DNA of 64,000 bases from Microbacterium hibisci (lineage in GTDB: Bacteria; Actinomycetota; Actinomycetes; Actinomycetales; Microbacteriaceae). The notes under the pieces were generated by a model, which worked only from the letters and a program-made list of their open reading frames with translations, was not told where the DNA came from and made no database searches. The translations under genes and the position numbers were made by a program. This document shows, piece by piece, positions 33,940 to 43,571 of this stretch. The stretch lies in assembly GCF_015278255.1 (NCBI RefSeq), contig NZ_JADIJC010000003.1:62001-126000 (forward strand). Direction: 5' to 3'. Each line of letters begins with the position of its first letter. The stretch's first letter is position 1.

Positions 33940-34442
33940 GCGGCGCCTGCGGCGGCGTCCTTGTCCTCGCCGGCGAGGTCGTCGCGCGGCGGCACGCTGT
34001 AGCGACCCGCGATGGCGATGCGGTTGAACGCGTTGATGGAGACCAGGATCCAGCTGAGCGCGACGTACTCCTTCTCGCTGAGCACGCCCCCGACGCGGTC
34101 GTACACCTCGTCGGGCACGCCGTCGTCGTGGATGAAGACGTACGCCTCGGCGAGCTCGAGCCCGGCGCGCTCACGGTCGGAGAAGACACCCGAATCGCGC
34201 CACACCGGCAGCTGCGCGATGTCGTCGGCGGTGACGCCGGCGGCGAGCGCCCGCTCGACATGGACGCGCACGCAGTAGGCGCAGCCGTTGAGCTGCGACG
34301 CGTGGATCTGCACGAGCTCTTTGAGCCGGTCGTCGATGCCGTTGTCGCTGGCGATGCCGCCCACGGTCTTCGAGAATGCGGAGAGCGCCTGGTAGGCGGG
34401 TCGCGCCGCTCGCGAGAGATGCACGCGGTGTTCTGCCGTCAT
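33933..34442 (-). CDS. Carboxymuconolactone decarboxylase / AhpD-like family protein
   Basis: A 169-residue protein with the AhpD-type CxxC redox pair followed by His (NGCAYCVRVHVERALAAG) near residue 54. The fold is all-helical. Such proteins act as alkylhydroperoxidase partners or thiol peroxidases; the 'decarboxylase' label is historical. The ATG at 34442 is set by a TAGTCT -10 box 6 nt upstream. It is divergent from the alpha/beta hydrolase, and both starts appear leaderless within the same 67-bp gap. Confidence 0.88.
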   Translation of the reverse strand: MTAEHRVHLSRAARPAYQALSAFSKTVGGIASDNGIDDRLKELVQIHASQLNGCAYCVRVHVERALAAGVTADDIAQLPVWRDSGVFSDRERAGLELAEAYVFIHDDGVPDEVYDRVGGVLSEKEYVALSWILVSINAFNRIAIAGRYSVPPRDDLAGEDKDAAAGAAW

Positions 34443-34448
34443 GACGCC

Positions 34449-34454
34449 AGACTA
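34449..34454 (-). promoter_or_regulatory. -10 box of leaderless promoter for AhpD-like gene
   Basis: TAGTCT on the minus strand, spacer GGCGTC, then ATG at 34442. Confidence 0.55.
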
Positions 34455-34497
34455 CCGACGGCGGCGGGCGGCGGCGCGGGCGAAGTCGGGCGTGCGG

Positions 34498-34503
34498 CAT
34501 GAT
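34498..34503 (+). promoter_or_regulatory. -10 box of leaderless promoter for alpha/beta hydrolase
   Basis: CATGAT, spacer GAGCGG, then GTG at 34510. This fixes the start of the hydrolase downstream of an in-frame ATG at 34441. Confidence 0.5.
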
Positions 34504-34509
34504 GAGCGG

Positions 34510-35487
34510 GTGAGCGACCCCATCGACGAGTTCTCGTTCCTCCCCGAGCAGGCCGCCGAGGCCGGAATCGACGGCCCGGTCCCCCGCGGCGAGCGCCTGA
34601 CGCTGGCGCTGCGAGACGGACGCACGCTGAGCGCCCTGCGCTGGGCGCCCGCCGCCACCCCCGACGCGGCGCCGGTGGTGACGTTCCTGCACGGCGCCGG
34701 CCTGAACGCCCACACGTGGGACACCACGGTGCTGTCCCTCGGCCTGCCCGCTCTCGCGATCGACCTGCCCGGACACGGCGACTCGTCGTGGCGCGACGAC
34801 CTCGCGTACGTCGCGCGCGCGCTCGCCCCCGACGTCGCGGCGGGCATCGACGCGTGGACCGACACGCCTCAGGTGCTGGTCGGCCAGTCCCTCGGCGGGC
34901 TGACGGCGGCGGCGGTCGCCGCCACCCGACCCGACCTCGTGCGCGAGCTCGTCGTCATCGACATCACGCCCGGCGTCGATCCGAACGCCGGGCCGACGCA
35001 GATCCGCGACTTCTTCGCCGGCCCCGTGGACTGGGCGTCGCGCGACGAGCTCGTGGACCGGGCGCTGGCGTTCGGGCTCGGCGGCGGGACGCGTCGCAAG
35101 GCCGCGCGCGGCGTGTACTTCAACTCGCGCATCCGGCCCGACGGACGGGTGGAGTGGAAGCACCACTTCGCGCACCTGGCGAATGCCGCCGCCGCGGCGG
35201 GTCCGATCCCCGAGTCCCTGCAGCCGACCGCATCCGCGCCCGTCGAAGGGCCGGACGCCGTCTCTTCCGTCCTCGGCGAGACCGGCTGGGAAGACCTTGC
35301 GGGCGTCACGGCGCCCACGACGCTGCTGCGCGGCGAGCGCGGCTACGTCACGGCGACCGACGCGGGCGAGTTCGCGCGGCGCGTGCCCGCGGCATCCGTC
35401 GTCGTCGTCCCGTCGGGGCACAACGTGCAGGAGGAGATCCCGCTCGAACTCGGCGCGCGCCTGCGCGCGATCGCCACGGGACAGTGA
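34510..35487 (+). CDS. Alpha/beta-fold hydrolase
   Basis: A 325-residue cytoplasmic hydrolase. The oxyanion strand is VVTFLHGAGLNAHTWDT, the nucleophile elbow LVGQSLGGLTAAAV (GxSxG), and the catalytic histidine lies in VVVPSGHNVQEEIP near the C-terminus. IDLPGHGDSSW is a typical family segment. The substrate is unknown. It begins a plus-strand run but is separated from the peptide ABC operon by 159 nt. Confidence 0.9.
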   Translation: MSDPIDEFSFLPEQAAEAGIDGPVPRGERLTLALRDGRTLSALRWAPAATPDAAPVVTFLHGAGLNAHTWDTTVLSLGLPALAIDLPGHGDSSWRDDLAYVARALAPDVAAGIDAWTDTPQVLVGQSLGGLTAAAVAATRPDLVRELVVIDITPGVDPNAGPTQIRDFFAGPVDWASRDELVDRALAFGLGGGTRRKAARGVYFNSRIRPDGRVEWKHHFAHLANAAAAAGPIPESLQPTASAPVEGPDAVSSVLGETGWEDLAGVTAPTTLLRGERGYVTATDAGEFARRVPAASVVVVPSGHNVQEEIPLELGARLRAIATGQ

Positions 35488-35646
35488 GGTCGTCCCGGCG
35501 AAGAAGGAAGCATTAACGCTTCTGTTGCGTTCCGGGTACCGGATTGCCGCACGCCGCCACGATGTCCCTAGGCTGAAAGACGCCCGAAGCCGACTCCCCC
35601 GCAGCCGGACCCGCACAGCACACAGGACCCTCCCGAAAGGACCTCC
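35488..35646. other. Promoter region of the peptide/nickel-type ABC operon
   Basis: 159 bases without a gene. GAAGC-ATTAAC-GCTTC is a short inverted repeat (about 35506-35521). A TAGGCT hexamer near 35570, with TTGCCG about 19 nt upstream, is the best promoter candidate. The last bases carry GAAAGGACC, the ribosome-binding site of the binding protein. Confidence 0.45.
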
Positions 35647-37161
35647 ATGCTCCGTCGCACCACCCTCGTCGCCGCCTCGCTGCTCACCGCGGGGGTTCTC
35701 GCGCTCACCGCGTGCAGCGGCGGAGGAGGCGAGGCCACGCCGACGGCGACCGGAGAACCCGACCCCGACGCGTCGGTGGCGATCCGCCTGGTGCTCGAGC
35801 CCGGCAACCTCGACATCCGTCAGACCGCCGGCGCCGCGCTCGACCAGATCCTGGTCGACAACATCTATCAGGGTCTCGTGGCCCGGACCCCCGAACAGGA
35901 CATCGTGCCGTCGCTCGCGAGCGACTGGACGGTCTCGCCCGACGGGCTCACGTACACGTTCACGCTGCGCGAGGGCGTGACCTTCCACGACGGCCAGGCG
36001 CTCACCCCGCAGGACGTCGTGTGGTCGCTCAACACCCGCCGCGACACCGCGGAGTGGCGCGACTCGGCGCGGCTCGCCGGCGTCACGTCGGTCACCGCGG
36101 AGGGTCAGGACATCACCCTCACGCTCAGCGCCCCCGACTCGACGCTGCTGTGGAACCTCACCGGCCGCGCCGGCATCGTCCTCAAAGAGGGCGACACCGT
36201 CGACTACCAGACGGCGGCGAACGGCACCGGGCCCTTCGTGCTCGACGACTGGCGTGAAGGCGACAGCATCACGTTCGTGCGCAACGAGTCGTACTGGGGC
36301 GACCAGGTCGAGGTCGCGGAGGTCGTGTTCGACTACATCCCCGACAACCAGGCCGCACTCAACGCCGCGCTGGCGGGCGAGGTCGACGTGCTGACGGGCT
36401 TCGACGCGAACCTGCAGGAGCAGGTCGAGGCGAACGGCGACTTCGCCCTCGTGCTGGGTCAGTCCACCGACAAGGGCACGCTCGCGTTCAACCAGGCGCC
36501 GGGCAGCCCGCTCGAGGACGAGCGCATCCGCCAGGCCATCCGCCAGGCAATCGACCACGACGCCATCATCGAGGCGCTCGCGTCGGGCCAGACGCAGTTC
36601 GGGCCGATTCCCGAGCTCGACCCCGGCTACGAGGACCTCTCGGACGTCGCGCCGTACGACCCCGAGGCCGCGCGGGCCCTTCTCGAGGAGGCCGGCGCCG
36701 AGGATCTCGAGCTCACGCTCACCATCCCGAGCTTCTACTCGACGACGATCCCGCAGATCCTGGTGTCGGACCTCGACGAGGTCGGCATCACCCTCGAGGT
36801 CGACTCCGTCGATTTCGCGACCTGGCTCACCGACGTCTACACCAACCACGACTACGAGCTGAGCTTCGTGCTCCACACCGAGGCGCACGACTTCGAGAAC
36901 TGGGCCGACCCCGACTACTACTTCACCTACGACAACCCCGAGGTGCAGGAGCTGTACGCGGAGTCCCTCGCGGCCACCGACGAGTCCGAGGCGGCCGACC
37001 TGCTCCAGCAGGCCGCGCGCATCGTGTCGGAGGACCACGCCGCGGACTGGCTCTACAACGGGGCCTCGGTCGTCGCGGTCGGCACTAACATCACCGGTAT
37101 GCCCTCGATCAATGTGAACGAGCGCCTGAACCTCGCCGAGATCGCCAAGAGCAACGGGTGA
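35647..37161 (+). CDS. Peptide/nickel-type ABC substrate-binding lipoprotein
   Basis: A family 5 extracytoplasmic binding protein (DppA/OppA/NikA type) of 504 residues. The signal peptide has a lipobox (VLALTAC, Cys near residue 23) followed by a GGGGEATP linker. Family signatures include LREGVTFHDGQALTPQDVVWS (split across strands) and RIRQAIRQAIDHDAI-like segments. It delivers peptides, or less often nickel or sugars, to the permeases; the exact ligand cannot be read. It is the first gene of a five-gene operon with overlaps. Confidence 0.94.
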   Translation: MLRRTTLVAASLLTAGVLALTACSGGGGEATPTATGEPDPDASVAIRLVLEPGNLDIRQTAGAALDQILVDNIYQGLVARTPEQDIVPSLASDWTVSPDGLTYTFTLREGVTFHDGQALTPQDVVWSLNTRRDTAEWRDSARLAGVTSVTAEGQDITLTLSAPDSTLLWNLTGRAGIVLKEGDTVDYQTAANGTGPFVLDDWREGDSITFVRNESYWGDQVEVAEVVFDYIPDNQAALNAALAGEVDVLTGFDANLQEQVEANGDFALVLGQSTDKGTLAFNQAPGSPLEDERIRQAIRQAIDHDAIIEALASGQTQFGPIPELDPGYEDLSDVAPYDPEAARALLEEAGAEDLELTLTIPSFYSTTIPQILVSDLDEVGITLEVDSVDFATWLTDVYTNHDYELSFVLHTEAHDFENWADPDYYFTYDNPEVQELYAESLAATDESEAADLLQQAARIVSEDHAADWLYNGASVVAVGTNITGMPSINVNERLNLAEIAKSNG

Positions 37162-38108
37162 TCCGGTACACGCTGACCCGATTCGCCCTGCTTCTGCTCG
37201 GGCTCGTCGTCGCCAGCGTGCTGATCTTCCTCACGCTCCGCGTGCTCCCCGGCGACATCGCCCACCTCATTGCCGGGGTGGGCAGCACCGCCGAGCAACG
37301 GGACGCCCTCCGCGAGCAGCTCGGCCTCGAGCGGCCGCTGCCCGAGCAGTACCTCGACTGGATCGGCGGCCTGCTGCGCGGTGATCTCGGCACGTCACTG
37401 CTCACCGGCTCGAGCGTCGTGGACGAGCTGCGGGAGAAGGCCGAGGTGACGGTGCCCCTCGGCATCATGTCGCTCCTCATCGCCGTGATCATCAGCGTCC
37501 CCCTCGGGGTGCTGTCGGCGATGCGGCGCGGCCGGCCGTCGGGCACCGGGCTCAGCGTCGGCGCGCAGGCGCTCGCGGCGGTGCCGGTGGTCTGGGCGGG
37601 GATGATGCTCGTCGTCGTCTTCGCTGTCTGGCTCGGCTGGCTGCCCGCGCAGGGATTCCCGCGCTCCGGCTGGGCCGACCCGTGGGCGGCCTTCCGCTCG
37701 CTCATCCTTCCCGCGCTCACGATCGGGATCGTCGAGGGCGCCATGCTGCTGCGCTTCGTGCGCAGCGCGACCCTCCAGGCCGTCGGACAGGACTTCGTGC
37801 GGACGGCCGCCGCGAAAGGCCTCACACGCGATCAGGCGCTGATCCGGCACGGGCTGCCCGTCGTCGGACTGTCGGTCATCACCGTCCTGGGCCTGCAGGT
37901 GGCCGGCATCATCGTCGGCGCTGTCGTCATCGAGCAGCTCTTCTCGCTCCCCGGCATCGGCCGCATGCTGGTCGCCGACGTGGCGGCCCGCGACCTGCCC
38001 AAGGTGCAGGGCGAGCTGCTCGCGCTCACCGGGTTCGTGCTGATCGTCGGCTTCGTCGTCGACCTCGTGCACCGCCTCATCGACCCCCGGCAGCGGGAGG
38101 CGTCATGA
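37158..38108 (+). CDS. Peptide/nickel-type ABC permease (DppB type)
   Basis: A 316-residue membrane permease. The N-terminus RYTLTRFALLLLGLVVASVL is the first helix, and the EAA loop is seen around FVRTAAAKGLTRDQALIRHG, followed by GAVVIEQLFSLPGIGRMLV. It is a complete six-helix protein. The GTG start overlaps the binding-protein stop codon by 4 nt, and its own end overlaps the next permease by 4 nt. Confidence 0.94.
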   Translation: MIRYTLTRFALLLLGLVVASVLIFLTLRVLPGDIAHLIAGVGSTAEQRDALREQLGLERPLPEQYLDWIGGLLRGDLGTSLLTGSSVVDELREKAEVTVPLGIMSLLIAVIISVPLGVLSAMRRGRPSGTGLSVGAQALAAVPVVWAGMMLVVVFAVWLGWLPAQGFPRSGWADPWAAFRSLILPALTIGIVEGAMLLRFVRSATLQAVGQDFVRTAAAKGLTRDQALIRHGLPVVGLSVITVLGLQVAGIIVGAVVIEQLFSLPGIGRMLVADVAARDLPKVQGELLALTGFVLIVGFVVDLVHRLIDPRQREAS

Positions 38109-39070
38109 CTCGTCCGACCGGCGCACAGACCGATGGCGAGATGACGGATGCCGCGCCCGCGCGCCCGCCCGCACCGCGACGCCCGTCGCGGTGGGCGTGG
38201 CTCGGCCGGCTGTGGGCGCTGTCGACCGGGCGGTTCGGGCTCATCGTCGTCGCGGTGGTCGCCGTCACCGCTCTGATCGCGCGCTTCTGGACGCCGTTCG
38301 ACCCGCAGCAGGTCGACATCGGGAACCGCTGGGCGCCCCCCGGCTGGCCGCATCTTCTCGGCACCGACGGAACGGGGCGCGACATCCTGAGCCTCCTCAT
38401 GGCGGGCGCGCGCACCACGGTGTTCGTGGCGATCGGCGCGGGCCTCGTCGCCACCGTCATCGGCATCTCGCTCGCGGCGCTCGGTGCGCTCACCGTCCGG
38501 TGGGTGCGCGAGTCCGTGGCGGTGTTCGTCGACATCCTCATCGCCTTCCCCGTGCTCATCATCGCCATGATGATCTCCGCGGTATGGGGCGGGTCGCTCT
38601 GGGTCGTCATCTGGGCCGTCGGCATCGGCTTCGGGGTCAACATCGCACGGGTGACCCGGCCCGAGCTGCGCCGCGTGCTGCACAGCGACTTCGTGCTCGC
38701 CGGCCGGGCGTCGGGCCTGACCTCCGCCCAGAACCTCGGACGCCACCTCCTGCCCAACGTGGCGCCCGTGTTCATCGTGCAGCTGTCGTGGGGCATGGCG
38801 GTCGCCGTGCTCGCCGAGGCGGGCCTGTCGTACCTGGGCTTCGGCGCGCCGGTGACCGAGCCGTCGTGGGGTCTGCTGCTCGCGCAGCTGCAGCAGTTCA
38901 TCGGCGTGCACCCGCTGTCGGTCGTCTGGCCGGGCCTGGCCATCACGCTCACGGTGCTGGGACTCAACCTGCTCGGCGACGGGCTGCGCGAGGCCACCGA
39001 TCCGACGCTGTCGCGCAGCCCGTTCGCGACGCGCCGCGCACGCCTCCACATCCCCGAGGTGGTCTCGTGA
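38105..39070 (+). CDS. Peptide/nickel-type ABC permease (DppC type)
   Basis: A 321-residue permease with a ~35-residue Pro/Arg-rich cytoplasmic N-terminus, then six helices. HLLGTDGTGRDILSLLMAGA is the DppC signature; the EAA loop is near FVLAGRASGLTSAQNLGRHL. GLSYLGFGAPVTEPSWGLLL is also typical. It overlaps dppB-type by ATGA at its start. The gap to the ATPase gene is filled by a 15-codon reading frame. Confidence 0.94.
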   Translation: MTRPTGAQTDGEMTDAAPARPPAPRRPSRWAWLGRLWALSTGRFGLIVVAVVAVTALIARFWTPFDPQQVDIGNRWAPPGWPHLLGTDGTGRDILSLLMAGARTTVFVAIGAGLVATVIGISLAALGALTVRWVRESVAVFVDILIAFPVLIIAMMISAVWGGSLWVVIWAVGIGFGVNIARVTRPELRRVLHSDFVLAGRASGLTSAQNLGRHLLPNVAPVFIVQLSWGMAVAVLAEAGLSYLGFGAPVTEPSWGLLLAQLQQFIGVHPLSVVWPGLAITLTVLGLNLLGDGLREATDPTLSRSPFATRRARLHIPEVVS

Positions 39071-39114
39071 GTGCTGAATCCCGCACCGCCTCGGCGGGAA
39101 GAGGAGACCAATGA
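39067..39114 (+). other. 15-codon bridging reading frame between permease and ATPase
   Basis: GTG at 39067 overlaps the permease stop codon (GTGA) and the frame ends in a TGA that overlaps the ATPase ATG (ATGA). It would encode [21 protein letters not shown], the ATPase ribosome-binding site, lies inside it. It may carry ribosomes from one gene to the next, or be chance. Confidence 0.3.
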
Positions 39115-39895
39115 GCCTCGAGGTGCAGGACCTCACCGTGGTCATCGGCGACCGCGTCGTCGTCGACGGCGTCTCGTTCGACGTCCCCGACGGCGCCCGC
39201 GTGGGTCTCATCGGCGAGTCGGGCTCGGGCAAGTCGCTGACGGCGCTGGCGATCCTGGGGCTCCTCCCCGACGGCGCGGCGGCGAGCGGGAGCATCCGCT
39301 GGAACGGGCAGGAGATCCTGGGGCTCTCCGATCGCGAGCTCGCAGAGCTCCGGGGCGACGAGATCGGCATCGTCTTCCAGGAGCCGCGCACCGCGCTGAA
39401 CCCGATCCGCACGGTCGGCCGCCAGATCGCGGAGTCCATCCGGATCCACGAGGGGGTGTCGAAGCGGGATGCCGCGGCCCGCGCGATCGACGAGGCTGCG
39501 CGCGTCGCGCTCCCCCACCCGGAGCGCATCGTCGCGCGCTACCCGCACCAGCTCTCCGGCGGCCAGCGGCAGCGCGTCGCGATCGCGATGGCCCTCGCGT
39601 GCCGGCCGCGGCTGCTCATCGCGGACGAGCCGACCACCGCGCTCGACGTGACGATCCAGGCCGAGATCCTCGAGCTGCTGCTGTCGCTGGCGCGCGACGA
39701 CGGGATGTCGCTCGTGTTCATCACGCACGACCTCGCCGTGCTGTCGCAGATCGCGACGCACGGTGTGGTGCTCGAGCGGGGCAGGGTGGTGGAGCAGGCG
39801 CCGGTGTCGCAGCTGCTGACGGCTCCGGCATCCGTCGTCACGCAGGAACTGCTCCGCGACGCGACCGCGACTCTCTGGCGACCGGGGGCGAGCGC

Positions 39896-39899
<4 letters not shown>
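39111..39899 (+). CDS. Peptide/nickel-type ABC ATP-binding protein (DppD type)
   Basis: A 262-residue ATPase. Walker [14 protein letters not shown] signature [16 protein letters not shown], Walker [14 protein letters not shown] and the H-loop FITHDLAVL are all present. The usual DppD C-terminal oligopeptide extension with its Fe-S cysteines is missing: the protein ends shortly after the H-loop, so this is the short form. GAGGAG lies 5 nt before the ATG. Its stop codon overlaps the next ATPase by 4 nt. Confidence 0.94.
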
Positions 39900-40705
<806 letters not shown>

Positions 40706-40745
40706 CGAGTCCGGAGCGGCGCCGCCGAGCGTCGGCGGCCGCCGA

Positions 40746-40751
40746 TAGGTT
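40746..40751 (+). promoter_or_regulatory. -10 box of leaderless promoter for M4 protease gene
   Basis: TAGGTT, spacer CGGAGC, then ATG at 40758. Confidence 0.6.
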
Positions 40752-40757
40752 CGGAGC

Positions 40758-41837
40758 ATGGCCCCCGGAATCGTCCCGCCCTACCTGCTCGCCCGCATCG
40801 CCGCCGTGCAGGAGGAAGGCTGGGCCCGGGCGGCCGAGGCCGCGCGAGCCACGCTCGCCGCACCGCGCGAATACCGTCCGGTCCGCTCCCGGCTGCGGCT
40901 GTCGATCCAGGAGCCGGGCACACTGGTCGCCGAGGCGACGCCCGCACCCGACCGCGAGATCTCCGACGCGCAGCAGCGCGAGGTGCTCCCGGGCGTGCGC
41001 GCGCGGGGAGAAGACGACCCCGCCACCGGCGACGCGGCCGTCGACGAGGCGTTCGACGGGCTCGGGTCGACGTACGACTTCTGGTGGGACGCGTACGCGC
41101 GCGACAGCATCGACGGCTCGGGGAGCTCGCTGCTCGCGACGGTCCACTACGGCCGCGACTACGACAACGCCTTCTGGAACGGCGAGCGCATGGTGTTCGG
41201 CGACGGCGACGGCGAGATCTTCCGCGGTTTCACCGGGTCGCTCAGCGTCATCGCGCACGAGCTCGCCCACGGCGTCATCGAAGACGAGGGCGGCCTGCTC
41301 TACCGCGGCCAGTCGGGCGCGCTCAACGAGTCGCTCGCCGACGTCTTCGGTGCGCTCGCCGAGCAGCACCGCGCGGGCCAGACCGTCGACGCCGCGACGT
41401 GGCTGATCGGCGAAGGCATCTTCACCGACGCCGTCCAGGGACGGGCTCTGCGGTCGCTCGCCGAGCCGGGCACGGCGTACGACGACGACGTGCTGGGCAA
41501 GGACCCGCAGCCCGCCCACATGCGCGACTTCGTCGAGACGCGCGACGACAACGGCGGCGTCCACATCAACTCCGGCATCCCCAACCACGCGTTCTACCTG
41601 ACGGCGACGACGCTCGGCGGCCGAGCATGGGAGCGGGCCGGACTCATCTGGTACCGCACGCTCACCGCCGGCACGCTGTCGTCGACCGCCGACTTCACGA
41701 TGTTCGCCCGCGCCACCCTCTCGGCGGCGGTGTCGGAGTACGGTGAGAACTCGGAGGAGGTCGATGCCGTCCGCGCAGGGTGGACGGGCGTCGGCGTGAT
41801 CCCGGATGACGAACGAGCCCGAACCGCAGAGCACTGA
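40758..41837 (+). CDS. M4 family metallopeptidase, protealysin-like
   Basis: A zinc endopeptidase of 359 residues, much shorter than thermolysin precursors. HELAH at 167-171 and the downstream ESLAD at 191-195 supply the zinc ligands and catalytic glutamate; the active-site histidine lies in [17 protein letters not shown]. There is no signal peptide; instead a short N-terminal propeptide carries PPYLL at 7-11, the signature of protealysin-like proteases. These are made intracellularly and mature by propeptide removal. The ATG at 40758 follows a TAGGTT -10 box by 6 nt. The emfourin-like inhibitor gene overlaps its 3' end by 32 nt. Confidence 0.93.
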   Translation: MAPGIVPPYLLARIAAVQEEGWARAAEAARATLAAPREYRPVRSRLRLSIQEPGTLVAEATPAPDREISDAQQREVLPGVRARGEDDPATGDAAVDEAFDGLGSTYDFWWDAYARDSIDGSGSSLLATVHYGRDYDNAFWNGERMVFGDGDGEIFRGFTGSLSVIAHELAHGVIEDEGGLLYRGQSGALNESLADVFGALAEQHRAGQTVDAATWLIGEGIFTDAVQGRALRSLAEPGTAYDDDVLGKDPQPAHMRDFVETRDDNGGVHINSGIPNHAFYLTATTLGGRAWERAGLIWYRTLTAGTLSSTADFTMFARATLSAAVSEYGENSEEVDAVRAGWTGVGVIPDDERARTAEH

Positions 41838-42165
41838 CTCGGCCATTCCGCCGCCGGCCGTGGAGGTCGACGTCGCGCGCACCGGCGGGATCGCCGGCAT
41901 CACGCGCCGCTGGTCGGCGCAGCCGCCCGAGGCCGAGGCATCCGAGTGGATCTCCCTCATCGACCGCTGCCCGTGGGACGAGCCCGCGCCCTCCGAGCCC
42001 CTCCCCGACGGGTTCGTGTGGCTGATCCGCGCCACGTGGACGGATGCCGACCCGCGCGAGGCCGAGCTGCCCGACCGGGAGGTCGTCGGCGCCTGGCGCG
42101 ATCTCGTGGATGCGGTGCGCGACTGGAGCAGGCAGACCGCCGGGCCCGAGCGTGCCGGACGCTGA
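41806..42165 (+). CDS. Emfourin-like protease inhibitor
   Basis: A 119-residue protein. VEVDVARTGGIAGITRRWSA matches the opening beta-hairpin of emfourin, the protein inhibitor of protealysin in Serratia, where the two genes also overlap. The middle region (SEWISLIDRCPW; FVWLIRATW) is consistent. It presumably binds the M4 protease encoded just upstream and keeps it inactive in the cytoplasm. The ATG lies inside the protease gene, 32 nt before its stop codon and in another frame, which favours coupled synthesis. Confidence 0.85.
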   Translation: MTNEPEPQSTDSAIPPPAVEVDVARTGGIAGITRRWSAQPPEAEASEWISLIDRCPWDEPAPSEPLPDGFVWLIRATWTDADPREAELPDREVVGAWRDLVDAVRDWSRQTAGPERAGR

Positions 42166-42207
42166 GCGACGACCGGTCCCGGAGCACCGAGCGGAACCCC
42201 GCGAGGG

Positions 42208-42843
42208 TCAGCGGCCGAACAGGCCCTTCTTCGAGGCGCCCTTCTTTCCGGCGCCCTTCGCCGGGTTCAGCGACTTCTGCATGTAGATCGTGCCCAGCCA
42301 CCGGTCGAACTTGAAGCCGACCCGGCCCATGCGACCCACCTCGACGAAGCCGAGCCGCTCGTGGAGGGCGATCGACCCCTCGGCGCCCTTGTCGCTGATG
42401 ACCGCGACCATCTGACGGATGCCGGCCTCCTCGCACGCGGCGATCAGCGCTTCCAGGAGCGCGCGCCCGAGGCCCTTCCCCGTGGCCGCCTGGCCGAGAT
42501 AGATCGAGTTCTCGACCGAGAACCGGTAGGCCGACTTGCTCGACATCGGCTGCACGAGCGCGTACCCGAGGATCTGGCCGTTCGGCGACTCGGCGACGAG
42601 GAACGGCAGTCCCTGCTTGGCGAGGTGATCGCGCTTCTTGCGCCACTGCCCGACCGACCAGGTGTCTTCGTCGAACGTCACGACGGAGTTGGTGACGTAG
42701 TAATTGTAGATCTCGCGGATGTCGGGGATGTCGCGATCCTCGACCGGTCGGATGACGTACGAGAACGGCCGCTCCGGCTCGGGCTGCCGCTGAAGGTGTC
42801 TCGGCAGCCGGCGCCGGTCCTTGTCGTATTCCTCCTCGAGCAT
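42208..42843 (-). CDS. GNAT family N-acetyltransferase (phosphinothricin acetyltransferase-like)
   Basis: A 211-residue acetyltransferase. After a 25-residue basic N-terminal segment the GNAT fold starts at FSYVIRPVEDRDIPDIREIY; NYYVTNSVVTFDEDTWS is typical of the Pat/YncA subfamily. The acetyl-CoA P-loop is GQAATGKGLGRALLEAL, and ALHERLGFVEVGRM ends the domain. A basic tail (KKGASKKGLFGR) follows. The likely substrate is an amino acid or an analogue. GGGAGG lies 5 nt before the ATG. It is last in the SDR-AlaX-ung-GNAT operon. Confidence 0.9.
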   Translation of the reverse strand: MLEEEYDKDRRRLPRHLQRQPEPERPFSYVIRPVEDRDIPDIREIYNYYVTNSVVTFDEDTWSVGQWRKKRDHLAKQGLPFLVAESPNGQILGYALVQPMSSKSAYRFSVENSIYLGQAATGKGLGRALLEALIAACEEAGIRQMVAVISDKGAEGSIALHERLGFVEVGRMGRVGFKFDRWLGTIYMQKSLNPAKGAGKKGASKKGLFGR

Positions 42844-42856
42844 GAGTCCTCCCGGG

Positions 42857-43570
42857 TCAGGCCGTCGCGGCGACCGCTGCCTCGGGCAGCCGCCAGTCGA
42901 CGGGGTCGGCGCCCTGCCGGGCGAGCAGTTCGTTGGCCCGCGAGAACGGGCGAGAGCCGAAGAAGCCGCGGCTCGCGGAAAGCGGCGACGGATGAGCCGA
43001 CTCGATGATCGGCGTCGAGCCCAGCAGCGGCCGCAGGTTGGCGGCATCCCTGCCCCACAGGATCGCCACGAGCGGCCGCTCGCGCGCGACGAGCGTGCGG
43101 ATGGCGTGCTCGGTGACCTTCTCCCAGCCCCAGCCGCGGTGGGATGCCGGCGCCCCGGGCGCGACGGTCAGCACACGGTTGAGGAGCATGACGCCCTGGT
43201 CGCTCCACGCCGACAGGTCGCCGTGGGCCGCGCGCGGGACGCCGAGGTCGGCCTCGAGCTCCTGGTAGATGTTGCCCAGGCTCCGTGGCAGCGGACGCAC
43301 GTGCGCGTCGACGGCGAACGAGAGGCCGATCGGATGCCCCGGCGTCGGGTAGGGGTCCTGCCCGACGATCAGCACCTTGACGTCGGACAGCGGGCGCTGG
43401 AAGGCCCGCAGCACCCGGTCGCCGGCGGGCAGGTAGTGACGACCGGCCACCACCTCGGCTCGCAGCCGCTCGCCGAGCGCCGCGATGTCGGGCGCGACGG
43501 GGGCCAGCGCGACGGACCACTCGGGATCGAGCAGCCCCGCCTCGGCGAGCTCGGGCAGGGTCAGCGCCAT
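42857..43570 (-). CDS. ung: Uracil-DNA glycosylase
   Basis: A family 1 uracil-DNA glycosylase of 237 residues that removes uracil from DNA in base excision repair. The water-activating aspartate is in [20 protein letters not shown], the uracil-pocket segment is LLNRVLTV, and the minor-groove loop with the catalytic histidine is [15 protein letters not shown]. The gene starts 1 nt after the AlaX-type gene and ends 13 nt before the GNAT gene. Confidence 0.97.
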   Translation of the reverse strand: MALTLPELAEAGLLDPEWSVALAPVAPDIAALGERLRAEVVAGRHYLPAGDRVLRAFQRPLSDVKVLIVGQDPYPTPGHPIGLSFAVDAHVRPLPRSLGNIYQELEADLGVPRAAHGDLSAWSDQGVMLLNRVLTVAPGAPASHRGWGWEKVTEHAIRTLVARERPLVAILWGRDAANLRPLLGSTPIIESAHPSPLSASRGFFGSRPFSRANELLARQGADPVDWRLPEAAVAATA

Positions 43571-43571
43571 G

